Counted from the stretch's first letter, positions 19,481 through 30,810 are shown. The stretch: DNA of 64,000 nt from Hemileia vastatrix (GCA_030280995.1 JASXTE010000017.1:5780501-5844500), one strand, 5' to 3'. Notes: generated by a model not told the origin, from the sequence alone. A program made the numbers and translations.

Positions 19481-20741
19481 TGTCAGCTAGGCTGTCTCAG
19501 GAGCCCAGTAAAATGTATAATATTTGATTGAAGGGAATAAAGTGATGTAACTTATGCATTTAAGATAATATTTTATTACATAATAAAATAATATAAACAT
19601 TTTATTAAAATAAGTAAAATAAGTATTATATTAATTTTATTATTAAATAAATTATCTATACACTTACATCAAACATAATATATATCATTTCTATAAATCA
19701 TGGAATATTTTTTATGGATTAAACATTAATAAATTAATAATTAATTAATTATAAATATATATTATAATTAAAATTGAAAAAATTAAAATAATAATGAAAT
19801 TAAAATTTAATTAATTAAAATTATATATTAAATCAATCTTCTCATATGTTATAATCCATAAATATTGGGCACATTTTTGACCCTTAACTTTGTTCAAAAA
19901 TATTTTATTAAATAAGTTAAAATACTTACTTAATAAAATAAAATTAATTCTTAATTTTAATTATTTTTCATTAAATTAATTACTTGTTACATTTAATTTA
20001 GTTATTACTCAAATGAAATAGTTAAAAAAATTACTAATTTCTGTTTTGGGCTTAATTGATTATATAATTAATTGCGTAAAATTTGAATGATTGTATTGTT
20101 TCAGTTAAAGCCACTTAAACTCATTTTAATGCCTGTTTTGGATATATTACTCACACTTTCTATTTTTAAAAATCTACAAAGTAACTCAGTATTTAATTAA
20201 CTAAGTTGGGAAGTTAGTATGGGAAAAATAACTTCTTATTTGGGATTTAATTATTTGTTTCATGTTTTCTCACAATTACAAATGTTTTAATTTTGTTCTC
20301 TTATTTTCTTGTTTCATTATATTCTCACTCTGTATCTAAAATTTTTTGGCGCTTCAGAGGACCCCTTGCCTATAAAATGGCCTTGGGTAATCCCCTTTAG
20401 CAGCATCACTTACAGTACTCATCTATTTTTAATAGCTGTATTATATTTTGTTGTTTATAGTGGTGCGTCTGTCCTATTAAACACTTAATAAAATCATCAA
20501 GGTTGCTTTAAGAGGTTTTTAGTTATTATTAATTGATATTTAAGCAGAGAGAAATATCAATTACTTACTATTATTATAGATTTCAGTTTTCATCATTAAT
20601 CCTTTAAAATCCTTTATCCTACCATTGAATATCCTTTAGTCCTTCATCCCTCCTCTTCTTTTTGTCCTTATCCTTTTCCTTCTTCTCCTTCTTCTCCCTC
20701 TTCTCCATATTTTCACCTCCTTCTAGAAAAACTGGCTGATA
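19481..20741 (+). mobile_element. solo LTR, family of element C
   Basis: A 1261-bp LTR beginning TGTCAGCTAGGCTG and ending TTCTAG...CTGGCTGATA, flanked by the 5-bp duplication GGAGG (19476-19480 and 20742-20746). Internal sequence is absent, so it is a product of LTR-LTR recombination. It shares the CGCTTCAGAGGACC block, the TATA region and the terminal motifs with the LTR of C and the split solo LTR at 54802-63323. It interrupts decayed Harbinger DNA (H4). Confidence 0.85.
20371..20378 (+). promoter_or_regulatory. TATA box of solo LTR
   Basis: TATAAAAT, preceded by CCTTGCC and followed by GGCC. The equivalent position in the split solo LTR (minus strand) reads TATAAAAGGGCC near 55175. This is a likely LTR promoter. 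Confidence 0.45.
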
Positions 20742-21640
20742 GGAGGTGTCAGTTCTGGAAATTCTGCACTTATCTAAAAGAAGATTACAAAAACACACTA
20801 GCCCCAAAACTGGTGGATTTCAAAAGTGATATAAGTTGCTTATTTCACTCAAATCCACACTTTCTCAACCAAAAGTGCTAATTTCACAATAAATTCCAAT
20901 TTAATTGGTTGTCAGAATCATCCTTTTCATACGCAGAACTACTCAGAATAAACCTCCACAACTCAAAGCATTGTACATTATTTAAATTTTTATGCCATAT
21001 AAGAGTCATGTCTTCTTTGATCTCAAATCATGATAAACTACATCAAGAAATGACTTTTATAGCTCTTGATCTTCTCTTGGACTCTTATTTTGAAGATGAT
21101 TTTGGTTTTTTTATCAAAAATTACCAGGGAATTTCACCTTCTTCCAAGAAAGCCTTAAGTACTTCATACCCCAAAGTACACCATTCAAACACTGCTAAAC
21201 TTATCTGCACCCAGTTTTAGACAGAAATTCTGTACTTTCCAGGAATTTTTCCTTAAATTGTTTGAGCTTATTCAGGATCACCCCATGTTTCACAACAATT
21301 CTCAAAAACAACAACATGATCCTTAAATTCAATTGGCCATCACACTATTTTGTTTGGGCTCCAATGGTAATGGAGCTACCTTGAGAAGTTTGGAAAATGT
21401 CTTTGATTTAGGGTATGGTTCAATTAATAGCTATAACAAATGAAGCATCACTTCTATTCTTTCCTTATCTTCCCAATTTCTCTCTTGGCTAACAAAAAAT
21501 AATGACTTGAATTATCTCAGGTTATTCAAGTAAAGGGTTTCATGGGATGTATTGGTTTTGTTGATGGTACAAATATTCCACTCAGTCAGAAACCTGCTCA
21601 AGGTGGAAACAAACACTTTAACCAAAATAAGAGGTAGCAT
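20742..21640 (+). pseudogene. decayed PIF/Harbinger transposase (H4)
   Basis: The frames around 20909-21220, 21230-21420 and 21520-21637 align in order with the intact transposase at 55604. Matches include HPMFHNNSQKQQ, GSNGNGATLRSLENVFDLGYG, then GFVDGTNIPLSQKPAQGGNKHF, which carries the first catalytic Asp. It then stops at an AGGTAGC donor-like border, and the second half (second Asp and Glu) is not present downstream. Several stops and frameshifts break it. It is more diverged than H2. Confidence 0.7.
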
Positions 21641-22292
21641 TTTTTTTGTGTTTTAAAGAGTTTTGTTGCTTTTTCTCACCAGATATGTTTTATGTACAAA
21701 AATTTCTTATTACTTGGTCATTTTTTTAACAAGATGTAATTAGGTAGAATTAAAATTTGGTACATTTTTGAATTCATGCTTGTAATCTAAAATGTATCTG
21801 TTTAATCATGTAAGTTTCTATATGTCTAATGTAATATTTAAATTTCTTTCAAATCTATAATTCTAACATACAAAAACCTGCCTTTTTTCTAACTTTTTTT
21901 CTTAACCTCTTAATTTAAAAAAAATAGCAATACCTCCCCCTAAATTTTATCCTAGTAGGGGGTCTAGATTGCCAAATTCCAATTAAAATGTATAAATAAA
22001 TGATAAAAAATACATTCAGAGCATGACACAAAGATAAAGTAATAGAATTCATGAAAATAAATTTGAATCACATGTAAATAAAAGAAAACATGCCACAAAT
22101 TAATGTAGACTTGATACCAATTCAGAAAAGCTCAATGATCTAAAACCTCAAGTAAGTGAAGTGGATAAATGACTTGTATATACTAAATTAGGACATTAAA
22201 AGAGAAAAATGAAAGCCTTTCTTTGACCCCCTACTTTGCACATAAAATTTATAAAAATAGAATACTCACTTATTTTAACATAATCCCACAAT
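21641..22292. other. AT-rich spacer, no gene
   Basis: This is AT-rich DNA downstream of the H4 transposase fragment, up to the AAT duplication of H2 at 22290-22292. I see no ORF or RNA gene. Confidence 0.4.
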
Positions 22293-22347
22293 AGGGGGTA
22301 TCAAAGTTGACCAATCTACAATTAGGGATCAGGAATTTTTTTTCCAG

Positions 22348-22611
22348 TGTGGTCTTCCAAAATTGGAAGAGGCCTTTGTTGGTCTGTTTGGTGCTGTTTT
22401 GGTATGTCTCAATTGACATTGGTTGAATAATTAGGTGTTTTTCTGGTTTTATTCAGTGAATATTGGGACTATGGGTATAGTAACAGTCTCTAATTTGCTG
22501 TAGCAAATAAATCTCACCTGGTATTTCTCAAAGGGACAGGGGTTTTTCTCTCCAGTTTTACTCCAACTCCCTTGGTCAAGGCCTATAGCTAGTACTATAG
22601 GATTGTCTATA
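22348..22611 (+). repeat. 5' LTR of element E, internally deleted
   Basis: It starts TGTGGTCTTCC and ends GATTGTCTATA. Its first about 130 bases match the start of the 3' LTR, and its last about 130 bases match the end (TAGCTAGTACTATAGG). About 780 bases present in the 3' LTR are missing between GGGTAT and AGTAACAGTC. Either the 5' copy has a deletion or the 3' copy has an insertion. Confidence 0.75.
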
Positions 22612-22869
22612 TTTCTTGCCCCCAATGTGGGGGTGAGGATTTGCTAGCTTTTGGAATCTCTGTTACTGTTGGACTCTCTTCTTTTGTGGAATCTTTGTGG
22701 ATTTTGGTTTTTTGTGCTGTATCTCTCTATGGTTGGTCTAGGGGGTCTTCTCTTTAGTTGGATTTGGTCACTCCTAGGTCTCTGAAGGATATTGGGGGTA
22801 CTTTAACTATCTGTGGTGGAAAGTTAGGGAGGTGTAATTGGAAATAGTTAGGATGGTCAGGATCAAGTC

Positions 22870-24524
22870 ATGGAAAGGGAAATTTGCTTTGGAGAGGAGG
22901 CAAGGTTATTTTTGGAGATCTTTGAAGCTGATGCTGATGTGGATGGGGCTTCTGATCTGGATAGGGTGAAGCAGGTGATCTTCTTCATTGATGATAGAGA
23001 AGTGGTGAAGAAAACTCTTAGGATGGAGAGATATAGGAGTCAGGATTGGGGAAAGTTAAAGATGGAAATGATCAGGAGGTGTACCACTGTGTTTTCAATG
23101 GATGATCTTTATGGCATTGCTAGGAAATGTGAAATGGATAGTGGTGTAACTTCTCTGGTTCAGTATAGTAAATTTATGGAGGAATTTGAAGAGGTTATGG
23201 ATTATCTGGATTATAGTGGTATTTCCTCTCATGAAATGGAGGCCAAGAGTTTATTTTGGAGTGCCATGGGTCTGGAGGTCAAAAAGGAGTTTCAGGGATT
23301 ACTGTTAAAGGCTGGGCTGATAAAGACACTTTTAAATGGAGAATGTAGGATTCCTGCTATAGGTGTTTTGAAGAAAGCTATTCTGGCGCATCTTGAAACC
23401 CTTGTTTCTAAAGAGGTGGAACCTGAAAATGAAAATTTAATGGATGGAAAGGTTCAGTAAGAAGTGGTAGAAAATTCAGCTATATTGGAGATTTTGGAAT
23501 CACCCACTTTGGGAGATGATGATGTTTTTGATGTTTCAGAAATTTTTATTTCTTTAACAGATGATGTCAATGGATCTCAAGAACGTGCTTCATTTGATGT
23601 TTTGGATATTTACACACTGGATGATCAGTGTATCTTTTCAAAGGTGGATGAGCTCTGTGGGAAGGAAAAATTGGATGTTCATGATGATATTGTTTTTTCA
23701 TGTTTAGATAATAGATTTTTGGATGAATATGTTTCTTTAAGATCTGTGATGGTCAGCAAGAGTCTGTGTTGGATCTATTGCTCTTAGAGGAAGATTTTTT
23801 TCTGGGTGCTCCTTTAAGCTCAGAAGATGAATGCTTGGAGGAGGATATTAATTTTGATGTTATGGACTCTATTCTGGAGGATCTTTTGGATTATCAAAGT
23901 AGTTATGAACCTAATTATTTGAAGCCTCATGAAAAAGACTCTCAGTTTCTTCTTTCATGTTCAGAGGATGGAATAAGTGGTGAAAGTCTCTCTATAGAAA
24001 TTTTGGATCTTCAGAATGATTATGTTCTGGATGTATGTTTGTTGGAGGAATATAATTCCAAGCTGGTTCCCTCAAGATCAGAAGATAGTTCCTTGGGGGA
24101 AGATGATTCATTTAGTGTTCTAGGTCCTATTTTGGAGGAATTTTTGAAATTTCAGAACAATTTTGTGATGGATGACCTGTAGTTAGAGCCAGTAGATTCT
24201 CAGCTGCTTCACTCAAATGGAGAAGGTTTCTGTAGGGTGGAGGGGAAAATTATTGGTAATTTGAATTTCCCTTACATGGAAGAGGTCATTTTGGATTCTC
24301 ATTTTAGAGAAATTAAAGATGTGGTGGCTGCTCCTTCAATCTCAAAGGATGCAGAGTTTTTGGAAGCTGGGATTGAAATTGTTGGTAAAGTCAGTGTATG
24401 GAGAAAGATGGAAGATTTTTTTGAAGGTCTGATTATGGGATATCAGAATTGGAAGAGGGGCTTAGCTTTTTGTAGCACTAGGGGAAAACTTATTGGTTTC
24501 AACTTGGGGATTTCAAGAATCTGA
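22870..24524 (+). pseudogene. gag-like ORF of element E
   Basis: The ATG at 22870 opens 196 codons ending at TAA 23458-23460. The same frame continues to about 23760, a +2 shift continues to TAG 24180-24182, and that frame goes on to 24524. Read as one damaged gene it covers about 550 codons. The first part resembles the capsid-like gag of rust retroelements (QDWGKLKMEMIRRC, LVQYSKFMEEFEEVMDYL, CRIPAIGVLKKAI). The remainder is a long acidic region with repeated Glu/Asp/Leu blocks. I see no zinc knuckle or protease. It is probably a particle protein (inference). Confidence 0.65.
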
Positions 24525-24905
24525 TTCCTCCAAAATGAGGACAAACTACTTAATTGGTTTTGTTTTTGTCTAATTTAGTCTCTATATTCTTTGTCAGGAT
24601 TTTTTTTGTTTTGTCCAATTCTTATCAGTTTCTCTGGTTCAAGTCTCTATATAAAAATATATATATAAAATCTTAGTATAATGAAGATGGAAGAAAAGAA
24701 AAATTCAATGAAAGATGGATATTTTATTTAAAAGAAAATGAAGGTAAAAATGATGATCATTGGTTTTTTCTAACCTCCAGAATGAGGTTAAACTGCAAAA
24801 TTTTTTATTTCTAAAATGGATTTCTGGCTTTCAAGAATTTTGATGTTTTTTTAATAGTTTTGGTATTTTATGGGACAAGATTTGTGTTGGAAAATCCTTT
24901 TGTTA
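24525..24905. other. internal spacer of element E
   Basis: This is T-rich non-coding DNA between the gag-like ORF and the first hairpin block. I see nothing further in it. Confidence 0.4.
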
Positions 24906-24907
24906 GA

Positions 24908-26345
24908 AGGTACCCTAGGGTGGGGCCTCTAGATTTGTTTTTGGAAAGTGTGGGGGTAAATGATAGGCTGGCTGCTCTATCAAAAGTTACCCCAGATTGT
25001 CTGTTTCCAACCCCTTCTCTTAATTTGGTTGAACCCTAGTGTTGGTTTCTATTCACAGGTTTTAGTCTTCTATGACTTTAAACTGAAAATTCTTTTGGTG
25101 TTCAAGTGCTGGACTCTTCACACTTATTGTTTTTGGTTTATTGTGTTGTATTTTGTGTTTTTGTTAGAAGGTACCCAGAGGGGCTTCTAGATTTTAAGTT
25201 GGAAAGTGTGGGGGTAAATGATGAGCTGGCTGATCTGTGGAACTGTTACCCCATAATTTCTGTTTCAAGTATTTTGTTTGTCCTAGTTGAATCCTAGTTC
25301 TGGTATTTTTTATTCAGGTTTCAAGTCCTCTATGACTTAAAATTGGACTGGACTGGTTCCTTGGCTTGGGACTGGCTTCTTTATCTTTGGTGCTTTTGGA
25401 TTTATGGTGGATAAATGATGGTCTCCCATCATTTTTATTTATTGGAGGGAGCTTACCCAGTGATCTTTTCTGTGGACCTGGACCTGGCTCTTTTATGTGG
25501 TTTTAGGGTGTTGGCTGTTTAAGTGGTGGATTCAAGATTATTTTCTTTTTTCTCTTCTTTCTTTTAATTTTTTATGGAGGCTATGTTTGTTCAAATGCTC
25601 AAGATAGGGCTCTAGAAATGTTTTTGGTAGAAGAGGAGGAGTCAAAATAAAAAAATAATGTTTTAGGTGTGACCACATCAAGGTGCACTTGTATGTGGGC
25701 AAGGTATCAGGAGATCAGCTCATCAATTGGCTGGGGCATACCATTTTGTTAATTTTTTTTATAAAGGATGAAGGTTCTAGTGGAAATCAAGAACTGTTGG
25801 ATACTACTTCAAGATTTTCTGTTAGTCCTCCAAGACTTAAACCTGGCTGGTTTTTTTTAAGATTGCTTCAAGATTTTTATTTTCTTACTGCTGTGGATCT
25901 GTTAGTCTTCTAAGACTTTAAGCTGGCTGGTTTTCAAGATTTTATCAAGAATTTGGCCTATGCTTTTCTGGATCTACTAGTCTTCCAAGAATTTAAATTG
26001 GCTGATTATAATTTTTTTTAAGAATTTGAGTCCTCTATGGGTTCTGAAGTCTATCAAAACTTTAAACTGAACACTTTGGTAAGTCCATCAAGACTTTAAG
26101 CTGAACACTGTGGTCAGTCCATCAAGACTTTAAACTGAAAAATGGTATATTCCTTCAAGACTATAAACTGAGGATTGTTTTATGGTTGAGTCCTTAAGGA
26201 CTATAAACTGATAATGTGGTGTTGGTATAATTCTGGCAGAGGGCATCCAAAGGGGGAGTCTCTGAATTTAGTTAAGGCAAGTGTGAGGGTAACTGATGAG
26301 CTGGCTGCTCTGTAGAACAGTTACCCCAGAATGTTAGTTTATTTT
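24908..26345 (+). repeat. three dispersed hairpin blocks in element E
   Basis: A block of about 100 bases occurs at about 24908-25010, 25170-25265 and 26240-26345. Each has AGGTACCC or a related start, then TCTAGATTT or similar, then GTGTGGGGGTAA, GATGAGCTGGCTG and TTACCCCA. The GGGTAA and TTACCC words pair around a loop of about 30 bases. The third copy has the longest perfect stem, GGGTAACTG/CAGTTACCC. The short ORFs here are not supported. Confidence 0.65.
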
Positions 26346-26545
26346 CTTTAGTCTTTAATGGTTTGATCTCTGGTTATGTTTTTATGATTTAGGTTTTTAG
26401 TCCCCCAAGACTATAAACTGAGGGTTTTTAGTATCCCAAGACTATAAACTGAGGGTTTTGAGTCCCCCAAGACTATAAAATGAGGGCTGTTAGTCCCCCA
26501 AGACTTAAAACTGAGGATGAGTCCCCCAAGACTTTAAACTGAGGA
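25060..26545 (+). repeat. about 15 copies of a 24-base motif in element E
   Basis: The consensus is AGTCCCCCAAGACT followed by ATAAACTGAGG. Copies lie near 25066, 25329, 25828, 25903, 25977, 26060, 26083, 26116, 26150, 26188, 26399, 26429, 26461, 26490 and 26520. The last five are almost contiguous at about 30-base spacing. AGTC and GACT within the motif can pair. This is too ordered to be simple low complexity. Confidence 0.75.
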
Positions 26546-26549
26546 GTTT

Positions 26550-27298
26550 TTTTATGGTTGGCTACATTCAGAAAGTCTGGAAAATGGTCAATTTTTATTT
26601 ATTTATTTCTAAGTCAAGAATTTCAGGTAAGAGTCAATTACAGAAGAGAATCCAGAGATGAAACAAGGTGTTCAGCATTAGTCTTGAACTGGTGGATGTG
26701 TCTTCTTTTCTCAATCTTCTGTGGATCTTTGGCAGGAGTGTATTGGAAGTAGTTTAGAATGAGATGTTTTTGATGAGAAGAGTGTTGTAGGAAATTTTCC
26801 TTGATGGTAGGCAATTTATTGGATGGTGGTGTTTCAAAGGTTCCCACATTGTCATCATCACTGTCTGGATGGGAATGAACTGGAAACTCATCAGTTTAAA
26901 TTTCAGTATGGAGAAGTTTTGGTTTTACCATCAGAAAGACCAGGTATGGTAGAGCTAGTGGTTTTAGTGGTGTTGGCACTCTTTTTCGAAAGGTGTAACT
27001 TGTTGATTAATCTGGGTATCAGGATGGAAGGCCTAGATCTTTTGGTTTTTCTGGAAGAAGGACCAGGTTGAGGGGGAGGTGAATCTGTTGCAGATGATAA
27101 TTGACCAGGTCTGGAGAAATATTTCTTTCTGGAATAGCAGGAATCACAAGCAGTTCTGTATGGATGAATTGGTGGTTTTATGGTGCAGATGAGGTTGTCA
27201 TCAATACAGTATTGACAGGGACCCCTTTCAGAGATTGATTTTGAAAAATGTGTGAAAATGGTGGTTTTGGTGAAGGATCATGTGGAAGTTCTCAATTT
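26550..27298. other. 3' internal region of element E
   Basis: Non-coding DNA with a few short ORFs that lack recognisable motifs. It leads into the TGGAAGTTCTCAA stretch and the polypurine tract. Confidence 0.4.
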
Positions 27299-27307
27299 GA
27301 GGGAGGA
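27299..27307 (+). other. polypurine tract of element E
   Basis: GAGGGAGGA lies immediately before the 3' LTR start TGTGGTCTTC at 27308. This is the expected primer for plus-strand synthesis. Confidence 0.7.
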
Positions 27308-28360
27308 TGTGGTCTTCAAACATTGGCAAAGGCATTTGTTGGTCTGTTTGGCGCTGTTTTGGTATGTCTTAATTGACATTGGTTGAAAATTAGGTATTTT
27401 TCTGGTTTTATTCAGGGAAAATTGGGACTGTGGGTATGTGGGTACTACTATTGGATAACCCTGATGAAATTTTTCATATTCTAAGTTTTAAGGGGTCATT
27501 TGCTCATTTTTCATTTCTAAAAGATAGCTGTTTAATTTTTTTTGTGTTTTATAAGCTAACCTTAAGTTTTAGGGTTAAGTGCTTAGTACCATTAAGTTGA
27601 GCTAATTTGGCTCTATATTTTATGTCTAATGTTGTCATAGCTTAATTTTGTGTTTTAAGGGTTTTAGTAGTCACGGTGGATTTTTCTAAGTATTTTGGGC
27701 TTTATTGGAGGTTTTTGGTGATTTTCTGGCTTCAGGGAGGTCTGGCTGCTTCTAGGCGGGCTGCCCGCCTTGGTTATAGAAGGCTGGGGAGCGCTTCTAG
27801 AGGGTTTTTATTCAATTTGGCTGCCAAAAGCGCCAAATTCGTTTCTGTGCATGGCTTTATTAGATGGTGGTCTGTGTGTACATACTGAATAAGACAGTTT
27901 GGGGCAAATTTAATTATCATGCAACCATCCGGAGGTGATATCATTGTTTCTAACACAGTTTTCACTGTTTTTTAGCCACAATTGGCTGTGTTTTTTTCAC
28001 GGTTAGTTCTTCATTTAACTCAAATTTTGAAACTGGTTTCTCTGGTGTAGCTTTGCAGCTTGCATCAAGTATTATTTCTGTTTTCTCTGCAACAAGTGCA
28101 CAGTTTTTTGTTTTTCTGGTGTGGATCTTTCTGCATTTCAGGTTTCAGGTTCTTTGGTTCTCAAAGGTCTGCTATTGGCTACTGTCTTGACTTATAAAGC
28201 ATTCAAGAAGTGTGCTGGAAGGGGAATAGTAACAGTCTTTAATTTGCTGTAGCAAATAGATCTCACCTGGTATTTCTCAAAGGGACAGGGGGTTTTCTCT
28301 CCAGCTTTACTCCAACTCCCTTGGTCAAGGCCTATAGCTAGTACTATAGGATTTTCCACA
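27308..28360 (+). repeat. 3' LTR of element E
   Basis: A 1053-bp LTR starting TGTGGTCTTC and ending GGATTTTCCACA. It contains two strong hairpins: AGGCGGG-CTG-CCCGCCT (27754-27770), and AATTTGGC paired with GCCAAATT (about 27814-27839). These lie in a locally GC- and CpG-richer patch. Confidence 0.75.
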
Positions 28361-28390
28361 CCAGGATCAGACATTATAAATTTCAGATAA

Positions 28391-28426
28391 TTCTTATCCA
28401 CTATCCCCAGGGCTAGTGGATAAGGA
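28391..28426. repeat. subterminal palindrome of H2
   Basis: The 17-base arm TTCTTATCCACTATCCC faces GGGCTAGTGGATAAGGAA with a two-base centre and two mismatches. It is the decayed equivalent of the near-perfect palindrome in H1 (55307-55342). Confidence 0.7.
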
Positions 28427-28689
28427 ATCCACGATAATGCATTATCTTGCCTCTTATAACCAAATTTCCATTCCTAATTCCTGATTCCTGATTCGAAACT
28501 CATCACATCCATGAAGGATTTTTAAGAAAGTCACATGACTTATAATTGCTGATGCCATCCTTAAGTCTTTCATCACTCTATACTACTTAATTTTGGTGGC
28601 AAACACTTAAAGTTTTTTTCTATCTACACACCCCAACTACACATTTGGTGGTTAATTCCCACTTCCCTCATCACATAAGCCTTCCACAA

Positions 28690-29958
28690 ACAACTATAAA
28701 ACACCTCTCTACTAGGCAGCTACTTCACTCAACTATGAATGCTTTCACTTTACTTTTAGTTCTTTACTATAAAAAAGACTCTGGATTGGAAGATGCTTTA
28801 GCCTATATGTCATTTCTTTCAAAAAAGTATTACATAAACTCAAGGGGGCCAAATTTTCATCATGATCCCAGATATGATCTCCGCTCCATTCTCAACATTC
28901 CTCAACTAAACGTCACTTAACTATTTTAAAATTCTCACAATTCTTTCTTCAAACTTTATCAACTCATCTCCAAACATCCTATATTTTATAACAATTCTCA
29001 AAATAAATAGCATGATCCTGCTATTCAACTTGCTGTTGCACTATGTTGCTTTGGCTCAAATGGAAATGGTGCTTCTGTAAGACGTTTGGAAAATATTTTT
29101 ACCACAGGATATGGGAAGGTGATATTATACACCAAGCACTGTATGATTGCTATCCTTTCTCTCAAGTCTCAAACACTTTCTTGGCCAACTCCACAACAGC
29201 AAATTGAATCCTCTCAAGTAATGCAAGCTGAAGGTTTCCCTGGATGTGTAGGATTTGTTGATGGCATGACTATACCTTTGAGTCAAAAGCCTGCTTATGA
29301 TGGAAACCATTATTTTGATTGCAAAAAAAAGTTTCTTCAAAATGTTCTCCAATTTCACATCTATCATATACTGAACTTTTATCTTCTTTCTAGATACTCT
29401 ATTGCCATTCAACTTGTCTGTGATGCCAATAAAGAATTTGTTTCTCTTCATAGTGGCTGCCCTGGCTCATGTAATTACTCTTCTGTCTTCCAAAGAATGA
29501 GGATTTCTCAAACTCCTGACTCATACTTTGACAAATCTCAGTACCTCCTTGCAGACTCAGAATATGCAAGTGAAAAGTACATTATACCTGTTTTCCATGG
29601 TGCAACTATAGAAAATGACCCCAAAACCACCTTTAATTATCACCTTGCCCAATCAAGAGTACAGATTTAACATGCTATTGGGATTTTAAAGGAAAGATTT
29701 CCTAGTCTCCGTGAACTCAGAATCCAATTTCAAAAAAAAATGGAAATCAAAACTGCAAATCATTGGATAATGACTTGTGTTATAATCCACAATATCCTAG
29801 CTGATTTAAAGGATGAGTGGAATGATATTTATGAAGAAGAGGATCCTGAAACAGCACCAGCTCTTTCCTCCCTTGAATCACAAAAAAGTCATTCAACTGG
29901 CATACGCTCTGCTATTATGCCTATTGCTCTCAAAAATTTCTCTTTACAACTCTTTTAA
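28690..29958 (+). pseudogene. decayed PIF/Harbinger transposase of H2
   Basis: It aligns almost end to end with the intact H1 transposase. The start ATG is ATA here, and stops occur near 28918 and 29010. The first catalytic Asp survives (GFVDGMTIPLSQ). The second is lost (GSCNYSSVF, Asp to Asn), and the Glu codon region reads a stop where H1 has RIEHAIGIL. The intron donor AGGT has also lost a G. Many changes from H1 are CpG to TpG or CpA. The element cannot make an active enzyme. Confidence 0.85.
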
Positions 29959-30103
29959 ATTATTTTTTGTACTCTCCCAATTTTCAACTTCCTTGTTTTT
30001 TCACTTGTTTTATTTTCATGTTCCATGTTTTATTCACTTTAATAAAATAACTTTACAGTTTTAGTATCCCATTTTAAATGCTAATGTATGTCTAAAACTA
30101 CTT

Positions 30104-30520
30104 TGAAGTTAATTTTTTCACCCTATATATTTCATGTTTCAGCTATTATTTTATAGCAGTGAACTCTGTTCTTCACACAAAGAACCGATTCCATCCTCCT
30201 ATTTTCAGAAGTTAATTTTTTCACCTTATATATTTCATGTTTCAGCTAGTATTTTATGGCAATGAACTCTGTTCTTTGCCCAAAGAACAGAGTCCATCCT
30301 CCTATTTTCTGAAGTTAATTTTTTCAACTTATATATTTCATGTTTCAGCTAATATTTTGTGGCAGTGAACTCTATTCTTTTGCCAAAGAACAGAGTCCAT
30401 CCTCTTATTTTCTGAAGTTAATTTTTTCACCTTATATATTTCATGTTTCTGCTAATATTTTATGGCAGTGAGCTCAGTTCTTTTCCTAATGAACAGAGTC
30501 CATCCTCCTATTTTCACACT
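30104..30520 (+). repeat. four-copy tandem repeat, about 103 bp, in H2
   Basis: Units start with GAAGTTAATTTTTTCA near 30104, 30207, 30311 and 30415. Each holds a hairpin. In the second copy ACTCTGTTCTTTG (30266-30278) pairs perfectly with CAAAGAACAGAGT (30281-30293) across two bases. No such array is seen in H1 at this place. Confidence 0.85.
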
Positions 30521-30810
30521 CAGTTTGCACCAATCCCCATCCCTTTCAATTCTATCAACACATGCTTGTCTTCCCTCCCCACCCCTTTCGCTACCCTCCC
30601 AGCCCCATTGTATGCCATCCTCTTTCGATCCCCATTTCACCCCTCCCAACCTCTCCCCAACCCTTTTCTTCATTCAAAATGCCTCAGAAACTCTTAATCT
30701 TCCCTTCTTACTCTTTCACAACCTTTTTTCAACCTCATATATCCTTCCTCATCCCTCTCTCAGGCCTCCCCAACCCTTGTAGCCCCATTCCTCCCCTTTA
30801 CATTACCTTC
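30521..30810. other. C-rich tract in H2
   Basis: A strand-biased C/T-rich stretch, comparable in position to the C-rich arm at 57390-57755 in H1 but without the G-rich mirror arm. The ORFs here on both strands are by-products. Confidence 0.55.

Larger units (their letters stand above)
22348..28360 (+). mobile_element. non-autonomous gag-only LTR element E
   Basis: A 6013-bp insert in H2 with termini TGTGG...CCACA and the 4-bp target duplication CCAG (22344-22347 and 28361-28364). It has two LTRs of unequal length, a polypurine tract GAGGGAGGA directly before the 3' LTR, and a gag-like ORF. I find no protease, reverse transcriptase or integrase. About 2.7 kb between the ORF and the 3' LTR is filled with repeat modules. 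This is the layout of a large retrotransposon derivative that must use another element's enzymes. Confidence 0.8.

Noticed and set aside
20619..20807. minus-strand Lys/Glu-rich ORF
   Set aside because: It lies across the end of the solo LTR and the target duplication. It comes from a CTT-rich simple repeat inside the LTR.
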